Origin: DAORHV01 sp964434575
GTDB taxonomy: Bacteria; Patescibacteriota; Gracilibacteria; Peribacterales; Peribacteraceae
Assembly (NCBI GenBank): GCA_964434575.1
Contig: CAYSWB010000008.1
Location: 1 to 64,000, forward strand
Direction: 5' to 3'
DNA: 64,000 nt
Below are positions 1-8,066 of this stretch, in pieces. Made by a program: the position numbers and the translations under genes. The notes under the pieces were generated by a model. The model was not told the DNA's origin. It saw nothing but the letters and a program-made list of their open reading frames with translations, and made no database searches. Numbering within the stretch: position 1 is the first letter of the stretch; every line of letters begins with the position of its first letter.

Positions 1-504
1 CTGGAAGAACCGCCGCCGCGCGTGGTGTTCGTGCTCACGACCGAGGCCGAGTCCCGCCTGCTGACCACCGTGATCTCGCGCACGCGCGTGCTGAAGTTCC
101 ACCCGCTGAAAAACGAGCAGCTCCGTCCGCTCGTCGCCAAAGCCGGCGAGGACGACGCCGACTTCATCCTGCATTTGGCCCAGGGCGCGCCCGGGAAAGC
201 GCTGTCGCTTTTGCACGACGCCGACGCGCTGCGCAAAGAGAAGCAGATGCACGCCCAGGCCATGCTGTTCTGGCGCGCGCCCAGCGCCTACGAACGTCTG
301 CCGTGGATCACGGCGTTCTTGGACGAGCCCGAACACGCCGACGCCATGCTGCTGCATCTGGGCCTGACGCTGCGCGAATTGCCCCCCACCGCCCGCCAGC
401 CGCGGTGGACCCGCGCCTACGTGGATCTGCTGAATTCCTTGCAGACCAACGCGCACCGCGGACTGTTGTTGCAGCGCTTCGCTCTGGCACTCGACGGCGA
501 ATGA
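1..504 (+). CDS. holB: DNA polymerase III delta' / gamma-type clamp-loader subunit, C-terminal part
   Basis: This is the C-terminal 167 residues of a gene that begins before the window. The first residues, LEEPPPRVVFVLTT, followed by a SRTRV segment, match the sensor-2/SRC region of clamp-loader AAA+ subunits, where the arginine-containing SRx element contacts a neighbouring ATP site. The remainder is helical, as in the lid and collar domains. The protein would help load the beta clamp (dnaN at 29.1 kb) for replication. A gamma/tau (DnaX) identity cannot be excluded without the N-terminus, but the short C-terminal part favours delta-prime. The stop TGA lies 19 nt before the next gene. Confidence 0.75.
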   Translation: MEEPPPRVVFVLTTEAESRLLTTVISRTRVLKFHPLKNEQLRPLVAKAGEDDADFILHLAQGAPGKALSLLHDADALRKEKQMHAQAMLFWRAPSAYERLPWITAFLDEPEHADAMLLHLGLTLRELPPTARQPRWTRAYVDLLNSLQTNAHRGLLLQRFALALDGE

Positions 505-507
505 TGC

Positions 508-513
508 TAGCCT
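508..513 (+). promoter_or_regulatory. -10 element TAGCCT of the TPR gene
   Basis: TAGCCT ends 10 nt before the ATG at 524, so transcription would start about 4 nt before the start codon. The -35 match is poor. Confidence 0.4.
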
Positions 514-523
514 GATTTGCCAC

Positions 524-1288
524 ATGATTTACCTTGTTGTCTTCTGTGCGTCTCTTTTTGGGATCGCGGCCCTGCTGCTCCTGCGTATCCTGCTGAGGCA
601 TAGGACCGTGCGCCGCATGGTGCGCTCCATGAAGGGCAAATTCCAGTCGGCCGAGGACAGGGGCGCCAAGCTGGTGGAAGAGAAAGTTGTCAGCAAGCCG
701 CGTCGCAACCCGCGCACGTCGGCCATCGAACTGCAGAAGGTCCGTTCGCTGTTGCGCAGCGCCGAGAAGGAAATCGCCCTGCAGAATTTCGACAAGGCCG
801 AGCACCTGTTCATCCAGGCGCTGACCATCCACCCGGACGCGCCGGACATCCAGGCGCATTTGGCCAAGCTCTACCTGACGACGAACCGCGAAGCAAAGGC
901 CGAGGCGCTCTACAAGGAGCTGATCCTGAAGCGCGACGACGTGTCGTTCTTCGCCAACCTGGGGCTGGCCTACTACAAGCAGGGAAAATTCGTGGACGCC
1001 TGCTTCGCCTACCAGGAAGCGCTGAACCGCGACCCCCAGACGCCCGAGCGCTCCGCAGCCTTGGGCCGCGCATGCATCGCCGCCAAGCGCTTCGCCGACG
1101 CGGCACCGCTGCTGGAGAAGGCCGCCACGCGTCTTGCCCGCGACACCGAACTGCTGAATTTGCTGGCCGAGTGCTACCTGCAGCTCAATCAGGCCGACAA
1201 AGCCGAGGAGGCGTACCGCCGCATCAACCGCATCGAGCCGTACAACGAAGGCGTGAAGCAGAAGATCACCGCGCTTTCCTCCAAGTAA
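524..1288 (+). CDS. membrane-anchored TPR protein
   Basis: This protein has 254 residues. An N-terminal hydrophobic helix (about residues 1-22) is followed by an Arg/Lys-rich stretch, which suggests a single membrane anchor with the rest in the cytoplasm. Residues from about 80 to the end are tetratricopeptide repeats, with helix pairs ending in the typical A-x-x-x-Y/L and P-x-x patterns (for example ALTIHPDAPDIQAHLAKLYL and AYYKQGKFVDACFAYQEALN). TPRs act as protein-protein scaffolds and the partner is not evident here. The patatin gene follows after 4 nt, so the two are probably co-transcribed. Confidence 0.85.
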   Translation: MIYLVVFCASLFGIAALLLLRILLRHRTVRRMVRSMKGKFQSAEDRGAKLVEEKVVSKPRRNPRTSAIELQKVRSLLRSAEKEIALQNFDKAEHLFIQALTIHPDAPDIQAHLAKLYLTTNREAKAEALYKELILKRDDVSFFANLGLAYYKQGKFVDACFAYQEALNRDPQTPERSAALGRACIAAKRFADAAPLLEKAATRLARDTELLNLLAECYLQLNQADKAEEAYRRINRIEPYNEGVKQKITALSSK

Positions 1289-1292
1289 TCCC

Positions 1293-2126
1293 ATGCGCTG
1301 GGGCATGTCGCTCTCCGGAGGCAGCGCCTTCGGCCTGGCGAGCATCGGCGTGTTGAAGGTGCTCGAACGCGAGGGCTACAAGCCAGATTGCGTGGGTGGC
1401 AACAGCATGGGCGCCATCGTCGGCGGCGCGTACGCGCTGGGATTGTCGCTGGACGAGATCGCCGCGATCGCGCGTCCAGTCCGCCTGCGGAAAACGGCGC
1501 GCCTGACGAGCGCGGCGCTCAGCCTGGGCCTGCACGGCGGCATCCTGGAACCCGGCCTGAAAAAAGTCCTGAAGCCGGTGGTGGGCGACGCCCGCATCGG
1601 CGACTGCAACATTCCGTTCGTCTGCACCGCCGCCCGGGTGAAGAAGCCGATCCCCTGGCACCGCATCGTGAAGCCCGGTTTCACCGAGACGTTCCTGGAC
1701 TGCATCGAGCCGTACACGTTCCCGCCCGAAACGAAACTGCTGGACGCCATGCTGGCCAGCAGCGCGATCCCGGCCATGTTCACGCCGGTAAAGGTGGGTG
1801 GCGACACGTTCATCGACCTGTGTAATTTCGGCGCCATCCCGGCGCCCCAGTTGCGCCGCGTCTGCAACCCGGACGCGATCATCACGACCGACACCACCAG
1901 CGACATGTTCGACTGGGCGTTGCCCGCGCTGCCCGACAGCTGGCGCGCCTTCATCAAGGCGGGGCAGAGCGCCGTGCGGCGCGACCTGAAGGCCGCCGAC
2001 CTGGTCATCCGGCCCGTCTTCAAGGGCAACAACCAATTCCGCTTCGACCAATCCGCACTGTTCATCGAAGCCGGCGCGCTGTCCGCTGAGAAGAAGCTGT
2101 CGGAGATCCGGGCGCTGCTGGGTTAG
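1293..2126 (+). CDS. patatin-like phospholipase (RssA-type)
   Basis: This 277-residue protein is a patatin-family serine hydrolase that probably acts on lipid acyl esters. The glycine-rich oxyanion motif is at residues 9-14 (GGSAFG) and the nucleophile elbow G-N-S-M-G has Ser38 as nucleophile. The catalytic Asp is probably Asp175, but the usual D-G-G/D-G-A block is D-L-C here (residues 175-177), an atypical substitution. The length matches small bacterial RssA-like members. The start lies 4 nt after the TPR stop, with no Shine-Dalgarno. The 3' end overlaps the convergent ferredoxin gene by 4 nt. Activity should be considered probable, not certain. Confidence 0.85.
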   Translation: MRWGMSLSGGSAFGLASIGVLKVLEREGYKPDCVGGNSMGAIVGGAYALGLSLDEIAAIARPVRLRKTARLTSAALSLGLHGGILEPGLKKVLKPVVGDARIGDCNIPFVCTAARVKKPIPWHRIVKPGFTETFLDCIEPYTFPPETKLLDAMLASSAIPAMFTPVKVGGDTFIDLCNFGAIPAPQLRRVCNPDAIITTDTTSDMFDWALPALPDSWRAFIKAGQSAVRRDLKAADLVIRPVFKGNNQFRFDQSALFIEAGALSAEKKLSEIRALLG

Positions 2127-2410
2127 TAATCGATGACCTCCACTGCCACGTCTCCGTTTACCTGGGCCTGGCAGCTCAGGCGGTTCGGGTCCTCGACCAC
2201 GCCCATGTTCTCTTCGCGGTCGTTGCGGGGCGACAGGTTCTGCATGCCTTCCTTCACCTTGCACATGCACGTGGTGCAGAAACCGTTGCCGCCGCACGCG
2301 TGCTCCACCGGAATGCCGTTATCGAGCGCGATCTGCAACAGGGTGTCGCCGTCCTTGGCGGCAACCTTCTTCACCTGGCCGTCGGAAGTGTGGAACGAAA
2401 CGTCGGGCAT
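2123..2410 (-). CDS. [2Fe-2S] ferredoxin
   Basis: This is a 95-residue plant/adrenodoxin-type ferredoxin. Its cluster ligands are in C-G-G-N-G-F-C-T-T-C (CX5CX2C), and the fourth is the Cys in R-L-S-C near the C-terminus. It carries single electrons to an unknown acceptor. Of the Fe-S assembly genes only sufC (6.4 kb) is in the window. The start at MPDVSF was chosen because it gives the family's normal N-terminal beta-strand. A longer in-frame extension upstream has no domain character and would run through the promoter of the exporter gene. Confidence 0.9.
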   Translation of the reverse strand: MPDVSFHTSDGQVKKVAAKDGDTLLQIALDNGIPVEHACGGNGFCTTCMCKVKEGMQNLSPRNDREENMGVVEDPNRLSCQAQVNGDVAVEVIDY

Positions 2411-2464
2411 GGGCAGACGGAGGGTAAGGGGGGCGGGCCGCGAGTTCAAGGCGGTTTTCCGTGT

Positions 2465-2470
2465 TAGGAT
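2465..2470 (+). promoter_or_regulatory. -10 element TAGGAT of the exporter operon
   Basis: TAGGAT ends 6 nt before the ATG at 2477, which predicts a leaderless mRNA for the ABC exporter pair. Confidence 0.5.
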
Positions 2471-2476
2471 GCGGCC

Positions 2477-3319
2477 ATGACGCACAGACGGCGCTTCGGC
2501 TGGCGGCAGACGCTCCGAGTCGTCCTGGCGATGGGATGGAGCGATTTCACGCTCAAATACCGCGGGTCGGCGCTGGGCTACCTGTGGTCGCTGCTGTTTC
2601 CGCTGACGAAATTCGTGGTGATCCTGCACGTGTTCCGGCCGTTCGTGGCCGGCAGCATCCCGTCGTACCCGCTGTATCTGTTCCTCGGCATCATCCTGTG
2701 GGAACACTTCTCGCTCACCACCACCGCGTGCATGTCGGTGCTGGTGGAAAAGGCGTCGCTGGTGCAGAAAGTCTCGTTCCCGCGCATCGTGCTGATGTAC
2801 GGCGTCGGCTGGCTGCACGTCATCATCCTGGCGACCTATCTGGCGATCTTCTTCCTGTTCGGTGCGTGGGCGGGCATGCCCGTGGGGTGGAGCGCGCTGT
2901 ACGTGCTGGTGACGATGGTCCAAGCGACGCTGCTCGGCCTCGGCGTCGGCATGTTCCTGAGTTCATTTTCGCTGAAATTCCGCGATGTCCCGCACTTGTG
3001 GACCGTGTCCCTGCAGGTCCTGTTCTGGCTGACGCCGATCGCCTATCCGCATGACATTTCGGGGCCGGTCGGCAACGCGGTGGCGCAGTTCGTCAAAAAT
3101 TTCGAGCCGTCGGTGTGGTCGGTGCTGGATGCCGTGATCCGCTTCCAGCCGCTGTCGCTGCTGCTGTACGACGTCCGCCGCGCGGTGTTGTACGTCGGCG
3201 AGTTGGGTCTGCCCAGCCTGGAGCACACGATCGTCACCACCGCCATCTGCGGCGCCCTGTTCCTGCTCGGCGCCGTCGTCTTCTTGCGCCGCAGCGCGTA
3301 CTTCGTCCAGGAATACTAA
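2477..3319 (+). CDS. ABC-2 type polysaccharide exporter, permease subunit (Wzm/TagG-like)
   Basis: This 280-residue integral membrane protein has about six hydrophobic segments and the N-terminal amphipathic feature typical of ABC-2 permeases. The W-S-L-L-F-P-L-T-K segment near residues 37-45 matches the conserved Y-x-G-x-x-W-x-x-x-x-P region of Wzm/KpsM/TagG proteins. These proteins export lipid-linked O-antigen, capsule or teichoic chains across the inner membrane. The gene is followed after 2 nt by its ATPase and then by a convergent glycosyltransferase, which fits a cell-surface glycan role. The substrate cannot be told from sequence. Confidence 0.85.
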   Translation: MTHRRRFGWRQTLRVVLAMGWSDFTLKYRGSALGYLWSLLFPLTKFVVILHVFRPFVAGSIPSYPLYLFLGIILWEHFSLTTTACMSVLVEKASLVQKVSFPRIVLMYGVGWLHVIILATYLAIFFLFGAWAGMPVGWSALYVLVTMVQATLLGLGVGMFLSSFSLKFRDVPHLWTVSLQVLFWLTPIAYPHDISGPVGNAVAQFVKNFEPSVWSVLDAVIRFQPLSLLLYDVRRAVLYVGELGLPSLEHTIVTTAICGALFLLGAVVFLRRSAYFVQEY

Positions 3320-3321
3320 CC

Positions 3322-4026
3322 ATGAAACCCGTGCTCGCCTGCACCGGCATCCGCAAACGCTTCCGGCAAGCGACCATCCCTTCTTCCCTGCTCCAGGACC
3401 GCCTGCTCAAATGGCGGACGCAGAAACGCCACTGGACGCACGACGCGCTGAAGGACGTATCGATGGCGGTGAGGCCGGGTGAATGGGTGGGCATATACGG
3501 CCCCAACGGCAGCGGCAAGACCACGCTGCTCCGCATCCTGGCCGGATTGCTGCCGGCCGACGGCGGCACGGTCGTCCGCAACGGCGATATGGCGTGCTTC
3601 TTCGATCTCGGCGTCGGATTTCATCCGGAACGCACGGCCGCCGAAAACATCCATATGCACGGCCTGCTGCACGGTCTGTCCGGCGCGGAGATCCGCCGAC
3701 AGACGGAATCGATCATCCGGTTCGCGGGCGTGGAATCGCACAGGGACCTGCCGCTGAAGTGCTACAGCATGGGCATGCAGCTGCGCCTGGGATTCGCATC
3801 CGCGACGCACATCGACGCCGACGTGTACCTCTTCGACGAAATCCTGGCGGTCGGCGACCGGGAATTCAGGACCCGGTGCTGGTCCAAGCTGGAGGACATG
3901 AAACGCGCCGGCAAAACGGTGCTCTTGGTCAGCCACTCCATGGACGATATGGAGCGCGTCTGCGACCGCATCCTGTTCATCGAAAACGGCGCGATCGTGC
4001 GGGAGCAAATCGTTGCCACAGTGTGA
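3322..4026 (+). CDS. ABC exporter ATP-binding subunit (Wzt/TagH-like)
   Basis: This is a 234-residue nucleotide-binding domain. Walker A is G-P-N-G-S-G-K-T-T, the signature region is C-Y-S-M-G-M-Q-L-R-L, Walker B is V-Y-L-F-D-E-I-L-A-V-G-D, and the switch His is in L-L-V-S-H-S. The A-V-G-D-x-x-F after Walker B and the Y-S-x-G-M signature are hallmarks of the polysaccharide-export (Wzt/TagH) subfamily. The signature reads YSMGM where the family usually has YSSGM. The protein lacks the C-terminal carbohydrate-binding domain of O9a-type Wzt, so terminal-sugar recognition is not expected. Confidence 0.9.
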   Translation: MKPVLACTGIRKRFRQATIPSSLLQDRLLKWRTQKRHWTHDALKDVSMAVRPGEWVGIYGPNGSGKTTLLRILAGLLPADGGTVVRNGDMACFFDLGVGFHPERTAAENIHMHGLLHGLSGAEIRRQTESIIRFAGVESHRDLPLKCYSMGMQLRLGFASATHIDADVYLFDEILAVGDREFRTRCWSKLEDMKRAGKTVLLVSHSMDDMERVCDRILFIENGAIVREQIVATV

Positions 4027-4149
4027 TCGAATCTCCTCAAAAAGAGACGTATGCGAGGAGGCCAGGCGAAATTTTGCGAAGCGTATTCGACATACGCTGA
4101 GCGGAATTTCTGCCGCAACCGACGAAGCAGACGGCCTTTTTCAGGAGAT
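4027..4149. other. intergenic region between convergent genes, with hairpin
   Basis: This 123-nt gap separates the exporter ATPase from the convergent glycosyltransferase. It contains a perfect 6-bp inverted repeat GCGTAT-TCGAC-ATACGC at 4081-4097. A later GCCG...CGGCC followed by TTTTTC (about 4110-4140) may serve as a terminator for the exporter operon. No gene is seen. Confidence 0.35.
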
Positions 4150-6381
4150 TCACGATTCCATGTGCTCGACCTTGATGTCCCAGTCGCACAAAATTTTGCC
4201 GTGCCATCGCAAGTGGGCGAAGGCCACGTCGTCATACCATCCGTCGGCGCTGTCGAAGTTGTAGTGGATGGGTTGCTTGCGCAGGATGCTGGTGCGGAAC
4301 AGCGAGCAGCCGAAGCCCGATCCGGCCACTTCCTCCACGCCCGTGCGGGGCTGCTTGAACTGCACGCGCTTGCCTCCCTCGTGCGACCAGACGATGACGC
4401 AATCGCGGAACCGGCACGGGTACGACGCGACCACTGCAGCGGTGTCCTCGCGCCACGCAGCGAGCATGCGCTTCAGCGCCTTGGGCTCGGGGGCGATGTC
4501 GTCTTCCAGCGTGAGCAAGAACTCCGTGTCACAGCCCACCAGCATGTGGTTGTACACGTACACGACCGCCATCTGGTAGAAGTGACGCGCGTTGTCCTTG
4601 CCCGACACGCGGTTGGCGATGAGTTTTTCCGGCGTCTGGTTCCACAGCGCGGGCAGCGGCGCCTTGCGGTACGTCACGCACGAGAACGGAAGCTCGGCGG
4701 CGGCCTTGCGCAGCATCTTCTCGAACTCGGGTTTGCCGCTGGTGTCCAGCCAGTGCACGCGCACCAGCGCGGGGTCGTGCTCCAACGCCCGAAGCGCCTG
4801 CAGATAGCGTTCGAACACCTCCGTCCGTCCGGCGAACGGCGTGAAAATGGTGACGGGTTCATGCTCCAGGCCGGCACGATGCGCGTACGTCGGCTGCGTG
4901 GCCGAATAGGTCTGCAACATGCTGTCCTTATGCACCCGGTACTCCACCGCCGTGTCCGCCCGGCACGCGGTCCAGGGCAACGCGGTGATGCGTTTGTAGA
5001 TGTCCCAATCCTGATGGGCGTTGCGGAGTTCGCGGTAGCCGCCGACCACTTCGAACGCCTGGCGGCGGATCATGGCATGGGCCGAAATGTAGTTGCGCCG
5101 CAGGAGCAATTCGCGGTCGAACTCGGGCATGGACAAGAACGTTCCGCTGTCGCCGAATTCCTGCATGTCGCCGTACGCGATGCCGATCACCGAGTCGGCC
5201 ATCAGGCGCAGACAAGCGTCCAGGTAATTCGGAGCCAGGCGGTCATCTGCGTCCAGGAAGACCAGGAACGCGGAGGTGGTCGCGAGCGCGCCGGCGTTGC
5301 GGGCGGCAGCCACGCTCTTCCATTCGCCGCGCAGGTACTTCACGCCGTGCGAGGCATACTTCTTCGCCACCTCGGCGGTGTCGTCGGATGACGCGTCATC
5401 CACCACCAGGATCTCGCGCGGCAACACCGTCTGGGTCAGCACGCTCTCGATGGCCTCGGCCAGATATTTTCCGTAATCGTGGCAGGGAATCACCACCGCG
5501 ACGTTGCCGATGCGCGTCGTATTCCGGATGATGAATTGCTGGCCCAGCGCCGGGTCGCCCGGCTGCGGATCGTCCGTGGAGCGCTTTGTCGGCGCCTTCG
5601 GTTGCGGCCACAGCCAGCCGAGCACTTTGTAGCGGACGAACCGGGCGGGGCCGGCCATGGGTGAGCCGTTGCGCACCCACCATGCGTACGCCTTCCTGGG
5701 AAACTTCCGGGGAGGCTTCTGCTGCGGCAGAACGGCGGGGGCCATCAGTCGTTTGGGGGCGGCGTTCAGACGGCATACCGCCACTTGCCCCACCGTCTCG
5801 ATGCGCGTGAGCCGCCCAGAGGCGATCAGTCCGTCCACATCCACCACGACTTGCGGGAACTGCGGGGAGTAATCGTGGAAACACACGATCGCGCCCGCGC
5901 ACAGGAACTGTGACCACTGGTTGAAATCGCGCAAGCACTGCAAGTGGTCGCCGTCGATGAACAGCATGTCGCACTCCAATTCCAGGCCGCGCCGCCACGC
6001 CTTGCTGCAGTCGTCGATGATCGGCGTCACCAGGTCCCATACGCCGTGCGACTTGCACGTCTTGGTGAACTGCTCGAACGTCTTCAGTTGGTTGCGAGAC
6101 CCCAGCTCCAGCATGTCCAGACTCGGGTTGGGGTTGCTGGAGAGACAGCGGAAGCAGTCCGCCGCGTACAGTTGTACGCCTTGCTGGAATTCTGGCGGCC
6201 GGTTCTTGATGCCGTACGCCAAATACAGCGTGCTGTAGCCGCAGTACGAGCCGATTTCGATGATCGATTTCTTGGCTTGCTTCGCCCACTTGAACAGCGC
6301 CATGCCCTCGGCCTCGGTCGAAAGACCGAACAACGGCTCGGGGCGGCCGATGGTCGCGGGATCGTAGGTGTGCGCGGACAT
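4150..6381 (-). CDS. three-domain methyltransferase-like / double glycosyltransferase fusion
   Basis: This 743-residue protein has three modules. About residues 1-230 look like a class I SAM methyltransferase of the Methyltransf_24 type: I-I-E-I-G-S-Y-C-G-Y-S-T is motif I and L-F-I-D-G-D-H follows. About 285-510 is a family-2 GT-A glycosyltransferase, with V-V-I-P-C-H-D-Y near the start and an L-D-A-D-D metal motif. About 510-743 is a second GT-A-like domain beginning V-T-I-F-T-P-F-A-G-R, with L-E-D-D as its candidate metal motif. It probably builds and modifies the surface glycan exported by the adjacent ABC transporter. Each domain call is by motif; the sugar specificity is unknown. The start at MSAHTY is the only good in-frame ATG near the intergenic promoter region. 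Confidence 0.8.
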   Translation of the reverse strand: MSAHTYDPATIGRPEPLFGLSTEAEGMALFKWAKQAKKSIIEIGSYCGYSTLYLAYGIKNRPPEFQQGVQLYAADCFRCLSSNPNPSLDMLELGSRNQLKTFEQFTKTCKSHGVWDLVTPIIDDCSKAWRRGLELECDMLFIDGDHLQCLRDFNQWSQFLCAGAIVCFHDYSPQFPQVVVDVDGLIASGRLTRIETVGQVAVCRLNAAPKRLMAPAVLPQQKPPRKFPRKAYAWWVRNGSPMAGPARFVRYKVLGWLWPQPKAPTKRSTDDPQPGDPALGQQFIIRNTTRIGNVAVVIPCHDYGKYLAEAIESVLTQTVLPREILVVDDASSDDTAEVAKKYASHGVKYLRGEWKSVAAARNAGALATTSAFLVFLDADDRLAPNYLDACLRLMADSVIGIAYGDMQEFGDSGTFLSMPEFDRELLLRRNYISAHAMIRRQAFEVVGGYRELRNAHQDWDIYKRITALPWTACRADTAVEYRVHKDSMLQTYSATQPTYAHRAGLEHEPVTIFTPFAGRTEVFERYLQALRALEHDPALVRVHWLDTSGKPEFEKMLRKAAAELPFSCVTYRKAPLPALWNQTPEKLIANRVSGKDNARHFYQMAVVYVYNHMLVGCDTEFLLTLEDDIAPEPKALKRMLAAWREDTAAVVASYPCRFRDCVIVWSHEGGKRVQFKQPRTGVEEVAGSGFGCSLFRTSILRKQPIHYNFDSADGWYDDVAFAHLRWHGKILCDWDIKVEHMES

Positions 6382-6430
6382 GCGCGGGTGCGGAAACAGG
6401 CCCGGAGTGTACCAGAGGCCCTCGGCCGCG

Positions 6431-6436
6431 TAGAAT
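6431..6436 (+). promoter_or_regulatory. -10 element TAGAAT of sufC
   Basis: TAGAAT ends 7 nt before the ATG at 6444, so that ATG was chosen over the in-frame ATG at 6435, which would overlap the -10. On the opposite strand TACACT (6406-6411) could serve the divergent glycosyltransferase. Confidence 0.55.
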
Positions 6437-6443
6437 GCCGCCG

Positions 6444-7250
6444 ATGCCAGCCAAGCGCACGCCCAAAGCCACCGGCCTCCTCACGCTCCGCGACGTGCGC
6501 GTATCCATCGGAAAGCGCGAGATCGTGCGCGGCGTGGATCTGGACATCAAACCGGGCGAGGTGCACGCCATCATGGGACCCAACGGCTCGGGGAAATCCA
6601 CGCTGGTGAACGCGTTGATGGGCCACCCGAAGTACGTCATGAAGGGCAAGGCCGCGCTGCTCGGCAAGAACCTGGCTGATCTGTCCGCCGACGAACGCGC
6701 GTGCCTGGGCATGTTTCTGGCCTTCCAGTATCCGAAAGAGATCGCCGGCGTCACGCTGCGCAACTTCCTCTTGGCGGCGTACGAAGCGCAGATGAAGGCG
6801 CGCAATCCGAACCACCAGCGCATGTCGCCGATCAAATTCCGCGATCTGCTGCACGCAACGATGAAGGAACTCCGCATGGAACCGGGGTTCGCCGAACGCA
6901 GCCTGAACCAGGGCTTTTCGGGCGGCGAGAAGAAAAAGGCCGAGATCCTGCAGCTGAACATCCTCAAGCCCAGACTCGCGCTGCTGGATGAAACAGACTC
7001 CGGCCTGGACGTGGATGCGCTGCGCACGGTCTCCGACGGCGTGAACACATTGCGCTCCAAGAATTTCTCGGCGCTCATCGTCACCCACTACGCGCGCATC
7101 CTGGAGTACATCGTTCCCGACCGCGTGCACGTCATGGTGCAGGGCAGATTGGTGGAAAGCGGCGGGCCCGACTTCGCTCGCAAGCTCGAACGCGAAGGCT
7201 ACGCGCGGTACGGCGCGGCCGACGGCGGTCGTATCTCGCTTGATACGTGA
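6444..7250 (+). CDS. sufC: Fe-S cluster assembly ATPase SufC
   Basis: This 268-residue ABC ATPase resembles SufC throughout: Walker A M-G-P-N-G-S-G-K-S-T, Q-loop F-Q-Y-P, the SufC-type signature G-F-S-G-G-E-K-K-K-A-E, and Walker B with L-L-D-E-T-D-S-G-L-D. SufC powers the SufB-SufD scaffold that assembles Fe-S clusters. No sufB, sufD, sufS or sufU lies next to it, which is unusual because they are normally one operon. They may be elsewhere in the genome. The ferredoxin at 2.1 kb is a potential client. It stands as a single-gene unit with its own promoter. Confidence 0.92.
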   Translation: MPAKRTPKATGLLTLRDVRVSIGKREIVRGVDLDIKPGEVHAIMGPNGSGKSTLVNALMGHPKYVMKGKAALLGKNLADLSADERACLGMFLAFQYPKEIAGVTLRNFLLAAYEAQMKARNPNHQRMSPIKFRDLLHATMKELRMEPGFAERSLNQGFSGGEKKKAEILQLNILKPRLALLDETDSGLDVDALRTVSDGVNTLRSKNFSALIVTHYARILEYIVPDRVHVMVQGRLVESGGPDFARKLEREGYARYGAADGGRISLDT

Positions 7251-7258
7251 GCGGATTG

Positions 7259-7289
7259 TTGCCCGCTGGCGGATGCACGCCGATAGAAT
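7259..7289 (+). promoter_or_regulatory. promoter of the SIMPL-lipoprotein operon
   Basis: TTGCCC (7259-7264), a 19-nt spacer and TAGAAT (7284-7289). The -10 ends 6 nt before the ATG at 7296, predicting a leaderless mRNA. Confidence 0.55.
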
Positions 7290-7295
7290 TCGGCC

Positions 7296-8063
7296 ATGCC
7301 TGACACCACCATCTCCACGTCTTCCACCTCGAGCGCTCCGGCGGCCTGGGTGCTTCTTGTTGCCGTCGCCATCGGCGGCGGGTTCTACCTGGCCGGCCAG
7401 AAGGTGGCCACCAAAACGCAGAACATGGCCACCATTTCCGTCTCCGCCGACGCCAAAGTGTCGTCCGTGCCGGACATCGCTTCGCTCACGTTCGGCGTGA
7501 ACGTGGAGCGGCAGACTTCGGCCAAGGCGGCCATCGACGCCATCCGCAAGAACATGGATCCCATCATCGACGCCGTGAAGAAGTCCGGCGTGCAGGAGAA
7601 GGACATCGCCACCGAGAATTTCTGGCTCTCGCCCAGCTACGACTATCCGGACGGACGCCAGGTGCTGCGCGGGTACTCCGCGGGCCAGACCCTGCGCGTG
7701 AAAGTGCGCAATTTGGAAATCGTCGGCGACGTGCTGTCGGCCGCGACGGACGCTGGAGCCAACCAGGCCGGCGACGTGGTCTTTACGTTCGATGATCCGG
7801 AGGAACTGAAGGCGCAGGCCCGCAATTTGGCCATCACCGAAGCCAAGCAGAAGGCGACCGTGCTGGCCGGCGACCTGGGTGTCAGCCTGGGCAAGCTGCA
7901 GGGCTTCAGCGAAGGGTACGGCGGCTACCCGACTCCCCCGATGATGATGCGCGCCGAGGCCGGCATGGCCATGGACGGCGCGGAAGCCAAGAGCTCGCTC
8001 CCGGTTCCGAGCGGCGAACAGGAGGTTTCGGTATCGGTCACGCTCACCTACGAGGTGCGCTAG
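7296..8063 (+). CDS. SIMPL-domain (DUF541) membrane-anchored protein
   Basis: This 255-residue protein has an uncleaved-looking hydrophobic helix at about residues 13-31, then an extracytoplasmic SIMPL domain. The domain starts with the typical I-S-V-S-A-D-A-K-V-S-S-V-P-D-I-A. It includes the Y-x-A-x-x-T-L-R-V-K-V element (here Y-S-A-G-Q-T-L-R-V-K-V) and ends E-V-S-V-S-V-T-L-T-Y-E-V. SIMPL proteins (BP26, YggE) form oligomeric rings in the envelope and have been linked to oxidative stress, but the biochemical role is unsettled. The lipoprotein gene follows after 3 nt. Confidence 0.88.
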   Translation: MPDTTISTSSTSSAPAAWVLLVAVAIGGGFYLAGQKVATKTQNMATISVSADAKVSSVPDIASLTFGVNVERQTSAKAAIDAIRKNMDPIIDAVKKSGVQEKDIATENFWLSPSYDYPDGRQVLRGYSAGQTLRVKVRNLEIVGDVLSAATDAGANQAGDVVFTFDDPEELKAQARNLAITEAKQKATVLAGDLGVSLGKLQGFSEGYGGYPTPPMMMRAEAGMAMDGAEAKSSLPVPSGEQEVSVSVTLTYEVR

Positions 8064-8066
8064 CCC

